In this document: piece by piece, positions 32,119 through 35,711 of the stretch
How positions within the stretch are numbered: position 1 is the stretch's first letter
How the letters are laid out: the number at the start of each line of letters is the position of its first letter
NCBI GenBank assembly: GCA_002314835.1
Contig: DCHM01000018.1
Location: forward strand, 4,921-40,631
Direction of reading: 5' to 3'
From: Clostridiales bacterium UBA1752
Lineage (GTDB): Bacteria > Bacillota > Clostridia > Oscillospirales > CAG-382
DNA length: 35,711 nucleotides
The notes under the pieces: generated by a model
Databases searched by the model: none
What the model was told of the DNA's origin: nothing
The model's input: the letters and a program-made list of their open reading frames with translations, nothing else
Translations under genes and position numbers: made by a program

Positions 32119-33863
32119 TATTCGTTACCTCCTTTGGTTTGCTGATAATATACTTCCTGATAAATCGTGCATCTTGCGAGCAGCTCGTCGTGAGTGCCGT
32201 AATCTACGAGCTTGCCGTCGTCGAGCACGATTATCATATCCGCCTGCTGTACCGAAGCGACGCGCTGAGCAATAATCAGCTTTGTCGTATCGGGCAGGAA
32301 GTGTGCCAGACCTTCGCGTATGTAAGCGTCGGTCTGCATATCGACTGCCGAGGTCGAGTCGTCGAGTATCAGCACCTTGGGCTTGCCGACGAGAGCACGT
32401 GCTATGCAGATACGCTGCTTTTGGCCGCCGCTGAAGTTGGTGCCGCCGCGCTCGACAAACGTATTATAGCCGTCGGGACGAGCCATAATGGTTTCGTGCG
32501 CCTGTGCGCGCTTGCAGGCTTCGACAAGCTCCTCGTCGGTTGCCCCGGGGTTGCCCCAGCGCAGGTTTTCGGAAATAGTGCCGCTGAAAAGCTCATTCTT
32601 TTGCAGAACCATGGCAACTCCCGCACGGAGCGAGGTGATGTCGTAATCCTTAACGTCCACTCCGCCGAGCTTGAGCGAGCCCTCGGTAACGTCGTACAGT
32701 CTCGGCAAAAGCTGAACGAGGCTCGATTTTGCAGAGCCTGTGCCGCCGAGTATGCCGACCGTCATACCGCTCTTTATGTGGAGATTGATATGGTCGAGAG
32801 TGTTTTTGTCTGCACTCTTTGAATATCTAAAGCATACGTCGTCGTAGTCGATATCGCCGTTGGCAATTTCGTAAATAGGATTTTGAGGGTTGACTATATC
32901 GTTTTGCTCGTCGAGGATTTCGACGCATCTGTCGCCGCTCGCCTTAGACATAACGAGCATAACCATTATCATCGAAACCATCATGAGTGACGAGAGCATT
33001 TGTATAGAATACGTGATTACCGCCGAAAGGTCTCCAACCTCCATGCCTCCGACCGTGCCGATATCTCCTATGATAATCTGCGAGCCGAGCCATGCAACGA
33101 CTAACATAGTGCCGTAAATGCAGGCGTTCATAACGGGGGTATTCCACGAAACGACGCGCTCCGCCTTGGCAAACAGCTCGTAAATCTTAGCACTTACGGT
33201 CTTGAATTTTTTGGTTTCAAAATCCTCACGCACGTACGACTTGACAACGCGGATGCCTGCCAGATTTTCCTGCACGACGCCGTTTAGGTTGTCGTAGGTG
33301 GTAAATACCTTGCGGAATACGGGATATGCGTTTAACGTGACTATGGCGATAGCCAACGCGAGCACGGGAATGGATATCAAAAACACGCTCGCGAGCCCGG
33401 GGTTAACCGTGATTGCCGCGACGAGGCTGAAAATCAGCATCAAAGGCGCACGGATGGCTATGCGTATCAGCATGGCGTACGAGTTTTGCAGGTTGCTGAC
33501 GTCGGTGGTAAGCCTCGTGACTATCGAAGCAGTCGAAAACTTGTCTATCGAGCCGAAGGAAAAGGTCTGAACCTTGTCAAACAGCGCGTGTCTCAGATTT
33601 TTTGCAAAGCCGCAGCTCGCGATAGCCGACGACCTGCCTGCGAGACAGCCGAAGGTAAGGCTGACGAGGCAGCATCCGACGAGCAAAAGCGCGGTCTGCC
33701 ATATTGCGTCAAACGACGGGTTTACGCCGTTGAGCGTATTGATGATGTTGGCGACGAGCAGAGGTATGATAACCTCCATCAGCACTTCGCCTGCTATAAA
33801 CACGGGTGCGAGGATGCTGTCCTTAACGTACCCTTTGGTATATTTTGCGAGTTTTTTAATCAT
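32118..33863 (-). CDS. heterodimeric ABC exporter, degenerate-site subunit
   Basis: A 581-residue half-transporter with six transmembrane helices then an ATPase. Walker A reads GGTGSAKSS (Ala in place of Gly) and Walker B VLILDDSTSAVD (Asp in place of the catalytic Glu). This is the non-hydrolysing site usual in one subunit of LmrCD/BmrCD-like heterodimers. The signature NFSGGQKQRICIARAL is intact. The ATG at 33863 follows GGAGG; the longer frame reads back into marR. It overlaps marR by 8 nt, so regulator and exporter form one operon. Confidence 0.92.
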   Translation of the reverse strand: MIKKLAKYTKGYVKDSILAPVFIAGEVLMEVIIPLLVANIINTLNGVNPSFDAIWQTALLLVGCCLVSLTFGCLAGRSSAIASCGFAKNLRHALFDKVQTFSFGSIDKFSTASIVTRLTTDVSNLQNSYAMLIRIAIRAPLMLIFSLVAAITVNPGLASVFLISIPVLALAIAIVTLNAYPVFRKVFTTYDNLNGVVQENLAGIRVVKSYVREDFETKKFKTVSAKIYELFAKAERVVSWNTPVMNACIYGTMLVVAWLGSQIIIGDIGTVGGMEVGDLSAVITYSIQMLSSLMMVSMIMVMLVMSKASGDRCVEILDEQNDIVNPQNPIYEIANGDIDYDDVCFRYSKSADKNTLDHINLHIKSGMTVGILGGTGSAKSSLVQLLPRLYDVTEGSLKLGGVDVKDYDITSLRAGVAMVLQKNELFSGTISENLRWGNPGATDEELVEACKRAQAHETIMARPDGYNTFVERGGTNFSGGQKQRICIARALVGKPKVLILDDSTSAVDMQTDAYIREGLAHFLPDTTKLIIAQRVASVQQADMIIVLDDGKLVDYGTHDELLARCTIYQEVYYQQTKGGNE

Positions 33864-34314
33864 TGTTTCCTCCGTCGGCGGCAAGCCCCGATTTAATCTT
33901 GTTGCAGAGCTCAAAAAACGTCTTGCGTTCGTCACTCGTGAGCAGAGCGTCTATCTCAGACTCTGATTTGTCGATGCGGCGAGTGATTTGCTTGTGCAGC
34001 TCTACGCCCTTGTCGGTTAAGACGATGCGCTTTAGTCTGGCGTCGCTCATGACCGATTCGCGCCTGATATATCCGAGCTTTTCGAGTAGCTGCAAGAGCT
34101 TTGTGGCGGTGCTGCGCTTAAAGTCAAATCGTTTTTCGAGGTCTCTCTGATATATTTCACTGTCGCTGTGCCGACTGATATACCCGAGCACCATGCCTTG
34201 TATGCCGGTCAGTCTATCGTCAGACAGGTCGCTGCAGCCTGCGTCGATATAGCGCTTTATCGCCATAAAAAGCGAGCGGCTTTCGAGCCCTATCGTCTTT
34301 TTGTGATTGTCCAA
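33856..34314 (-). CDS. MarR-family transcriptional regulator
   Basis: A 152-residue winged-helix regulator. The DNA-binding part reads IYQRDLEKRFDFKRSTATKLLQLLEKLGYIRRE and the wing SDARLKRIVLTDKG. Helices at both ends would form the dimer interface. The start is TTG at 34314, 7 nt after GGAGG. It is the first gene of the operon and overlaps the exporter gene. MarR proteins of this arrangement usually repress their own operon until a ligand, often an exported drug, binds. Confidence 0.93.
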   Translation of the reverse strand: MDNHKKTIGLESRSLFMAIKRYIDAGCSDLSDDRLTGIQGMVLGYISRHSDSEIYQRDLEKRFDFKRSTATKLLQLLEKLGYIRRESVMSDARLKRIVLTDKGVELHKQITRRIDKSESEIDALLTSDERKTFFELCNKIKSGLAADGGNND

Positions 34315-34350
34315 AACACGTCCTCCTTTGTTTACTTGCTTACTGTTTCC

Positions 34351-34379
34351 ATACTAACATTTTATTCTGCGCTTGTCAA
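34351..34379 (-). promoter_or_regulatory. sigma-A promoter of the marR-exporter operon
   Basis: Minus-strand TTGACA (34379-34374), a 17-bp spacer and TAGTAT (34356-34351), about 37 nt upstream of marR. A MarR operator is expected here but no convincing palindrome was found. Confidence 0.8.
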
Positions 34380-34452
34380 GTAGATCTTTTTGCAAAATAG
34401 CAACGATATATTGTCTATTCTGTCAAGCCGCTTGCCCCCCCGCGTGCGATGA

Positions 34453-34458
34453 TATAAT
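34453..34458 (+). promoter_or_regulatory. -10 element upstream of the acetyltransferase remnant
   Basis: TATAAT 28 nt upstream of the ATG. The region before it contains a run of seven C and only a weak -35 (TTGCCC). Confidence 0.45.
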
Positions 34459-34486
34459 GGCAAAAAATCTTTTTTGCGGAGATAAT

Positions 34487-34696
34487 ATGATTAACGTTTT
34501 TACACTGAGAGACAAGCCCGAGCTGATAGACACTGCGTCGCAGTGGTTCAGCTCCAAGTGGGGCGTACCTGCCGAAGCGTACTATGAATGTATGTCGGAT
34601 TTTATCTCGGTCGAGACCGAATACGGCCGGGAGTTTTACTGCACGGCGCAGGGCGACGGTGAAGAAAAGCCGTCGAGAATGTATATTCACAGGTAA
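34487..34696 (+). pseudogene. GNAT acetyltransferase remnant with in-frame internal deletion
   Basis: A 69-residue open frame. Residues 1-40 (MINVFTLRDKPELIDTASQW then SSKWGVPAEAYYECM) match the N-terminus of a clostridial GNAT acetyltransferase. Residues 45-69 (EYGREFYCTAQGDGEEKPSRMYIHR) match the family's C-terminus, normally some 80-100 residues later. The acetyl-CoA-binding core (the R/Q-x-x-G-x-G/A loop) is absent, so no acetyltransferase activity is expected. The deletion preserved the frame. A GCGGAG site and TATAAT box remain, so a short protein may still be made. Confidence 0.8.
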
Positions 34697-34711
34697 AAGT
34701 ATCGACAAAAC

Positions 34712-34740
34712 TTGACAAACCGCCCCTAAAAATGTATAGT
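34712..34740 (+). promoter_or_regulatory. sigma-A promoter for the E2-like gene
   Basis: TTGACA (34712-34717), a 17-bp spacer and TATAGT (34735-34740), 31 nt upstream of the start codon. Confidence 0.85.
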
Positions 34741-34771
34741 ATTTATATCATTTTAGTAGGGGGGGAATACC

Positions 34772-35641
34772 ATGGCAGCATACAAAAAGCGCTGGGGCGA
34801 CAAAAAAGACGGCAGACTCATCCGCGGAAGCGAGCTTGACACAAACCACTATGTCATGCCTATCGTCTGGCCCAACCGCACCGACTGCGAGGCTTTTATT
34901 TCCGAGACGATAGACCTGACCGCCGCAGACGAATATATCAAGGCCAAAAACAAAAATGCAGACGGCGTAAAGCTGTCGCTGTTTCCTCTGCTGATAGCCG
35001 CACTCGGCAAGCTGTTTATCGAGAGGCCAAAGCTCAACCGCTTTTACCGCAATACGAGGCTGTACGAGAGGTACGAGGTTTCGATAGGCTTTATCGTCAA
35101 AAAAGGTATGACAGACGACAGCACAGAGGCGCTCGCCAAGGTCATCGTAGAGCCTGCCGACACGCTCGAGACGATAGTTCAAAAGGTCACAAAAGAGATA
35201 GAGTTTTGCCGCAGCGACGCTATGGACAAGTCGTCAGACGACCTGCGCATACTGATGAAGTTCCCTCATTTTATCGGCCGTATGGTGCTCGGAGTAATGA
35301 AGCTCATCGACCGCCGCTCGGTAGTGCCGCAGAGCATATCCGAGTCCGATATGTTTTTTAAGTCGATAGTTGTCACTAACCTCGGCTCGATAAGGTTAAA
35401 CGCCGCATATCATCACCTGTCAAACTGGGGCACAAACTCGTTTTTTGTCATACTGGGCGAAAAGAAACGCCGTCAGTTCAACGACAAAGAGGGCAATAAC
35501 GTACTGCGCGACTCGATAGATATCGGCATTACGATAGACGAACGCATAGCCGACGGATATTATTTCTCAAAGTCTATCAGACTCTTTAAGAGCTATCTCG
35601 AGCATCCCGAAATGTTGGAAAAACCGTTCGGGCAAAAATAA
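34772..35641 (+). CDS. 2-oxoacid dehydrogenase E2-like (CAT-fold) protein, catalytic His absent
   Basis: A 289-residue stand-alone protein resembling the catalytic domain of E2 acyltransferases and chloramphenicol acetyltransferase: LSLFPLLIAALGKLF and VTNLGSIRLNAAYHHL, then DIGITIDERIADGYYFSKSIRLFKSYLEHP. The last segment aligns with the E2 motif DHRVIDG, but His is replaced by Glu (DERIADG). There is no lipoyl or peripheral-subunit-binding domain. It may act on another acyl group, use other residues or be non-enzymatic. A run of six or more G precedes the ATG as ribosome site. It has its own promoter and terminator. Confidence 0.75.
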   Translation: MAAYKKRWGDKKDGRLIRGSELDTNHYVMPIVWPNRTDCEAFISETIDLTAADEYIKAKNKNADGVKLSLFPLLIAALGKLFIERPKLNRFYRNTRLYERYEVSIGFIVKKGMTDDSTEALAKVIVEPADTLETIVQKVTKEIEFCRSDAMDKSSDDLRILMKFPHFIGRMVLGVMKLIDRRSVVPQSISESDMFFKSIVVTNLGSIRLNAAYHHLSNWGTNSFFVILGEKKRRQFNDKEGNNVLRDSIDIGITIDERIADGYYFSKSIRLFKSYLEHPEMLEKPFGQK

Positions 35642-35650
35642 AACATACTC

Positions 35651-35677
35651 AAAAGCAGTCCGTCGGGGCTGCTTTTT
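35651..35677 (+). terminator. terminator of the E2-like gene
   Basis: AAAAGCAGTCC-GTC-GGGGCTGCTTTTT forms a hairpin followed by T residues 10 nt after the stop codon. Confidence 0.8.
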
Positions 35678-35711
35678 GATGCAATCCCCCCTTGGGGTTC
35701 AAGTCCTTTCC

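Overview
The window looks like a chromosomal segment of an endospore-forming, anaerobic Clostridia bacterium, probably of the Oscillospiraceae/Ruminococcaceae kind. This is inferred from the moderate GC content, Gram-positive Shine-Dalgarno sites (GGAGG), the sporulation genes (spoIIAA-spoIIAB-sigF, yqfC-yqfD, a YlbJ-like membrane protein), a cohesin/dockerin-type secreted protein and a Firmicutes-type lysine riboswitch. Many sigma-A promoters (TTGACA, 16-17 bp, TATAAT-like) and hairpin terminators are plainly visible.

Layout: 1-460 holds short palindromic repeats, a tRNA-like hairpin cluster and tRNA-Leu(GAG). 478-2976 has a small Cys-rich protein and a YlbJ-like protein on the minus strand, diverging from yqfC-yqfD; yqfC appears to start at ATT. 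2919-4848 is a minus-strand divIVA-pepV pair. 4968-9715 carries an amino-acid:cation symporter, a Ca2+-type P-ATPase and a CE2-like esterase. 9927-12157 is serC-serA (serine synthesis). Then come an amidohydrolase (minus), polA, a B12-type radical SAM protein, rsmI, a secreted cohesin/dockerin protein, the spoIIA operon and rph.

21753-24411 is a lysine-riboswitch-controlled ABC importer. Its substrate-binding lipoprotein is circularly permuted: the second half of the normal family order comes first, behind the lipoprotein signal, and the first half follows a Thr-rich linker. This is the most unusual protein in the window. A 5'-nucleotidase-type lipoprotein, tRNA-Val(GAC) and a glycerophosphodiester phosphodiesterase follow.

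27354-29620 is an AT-rich, two-gene islet of unrecognised proteins, bounded by two 45-bp direct repeats that are copies of the same hairpin terminator. It lies directly downstream of a tipA-like MerR-family gene that has lost its DNA-binding middle but keeps a textbook 19-bp-spacer MerR promoter with a perfect dyad. The last part holds a marR-regulated heterodimeric ABC exporter, an acetyltransferase remnant with an in-frame internal deletion, and an E2-acyltransferase-like protein lacking the catalytic His. The 27-35 kb part therefore looks like a remodelled accessory stretch, while the rest is mostly housekeeping and sporulation genes. All calls come from reading the sequence and recalled family knowledge; no database search was run.
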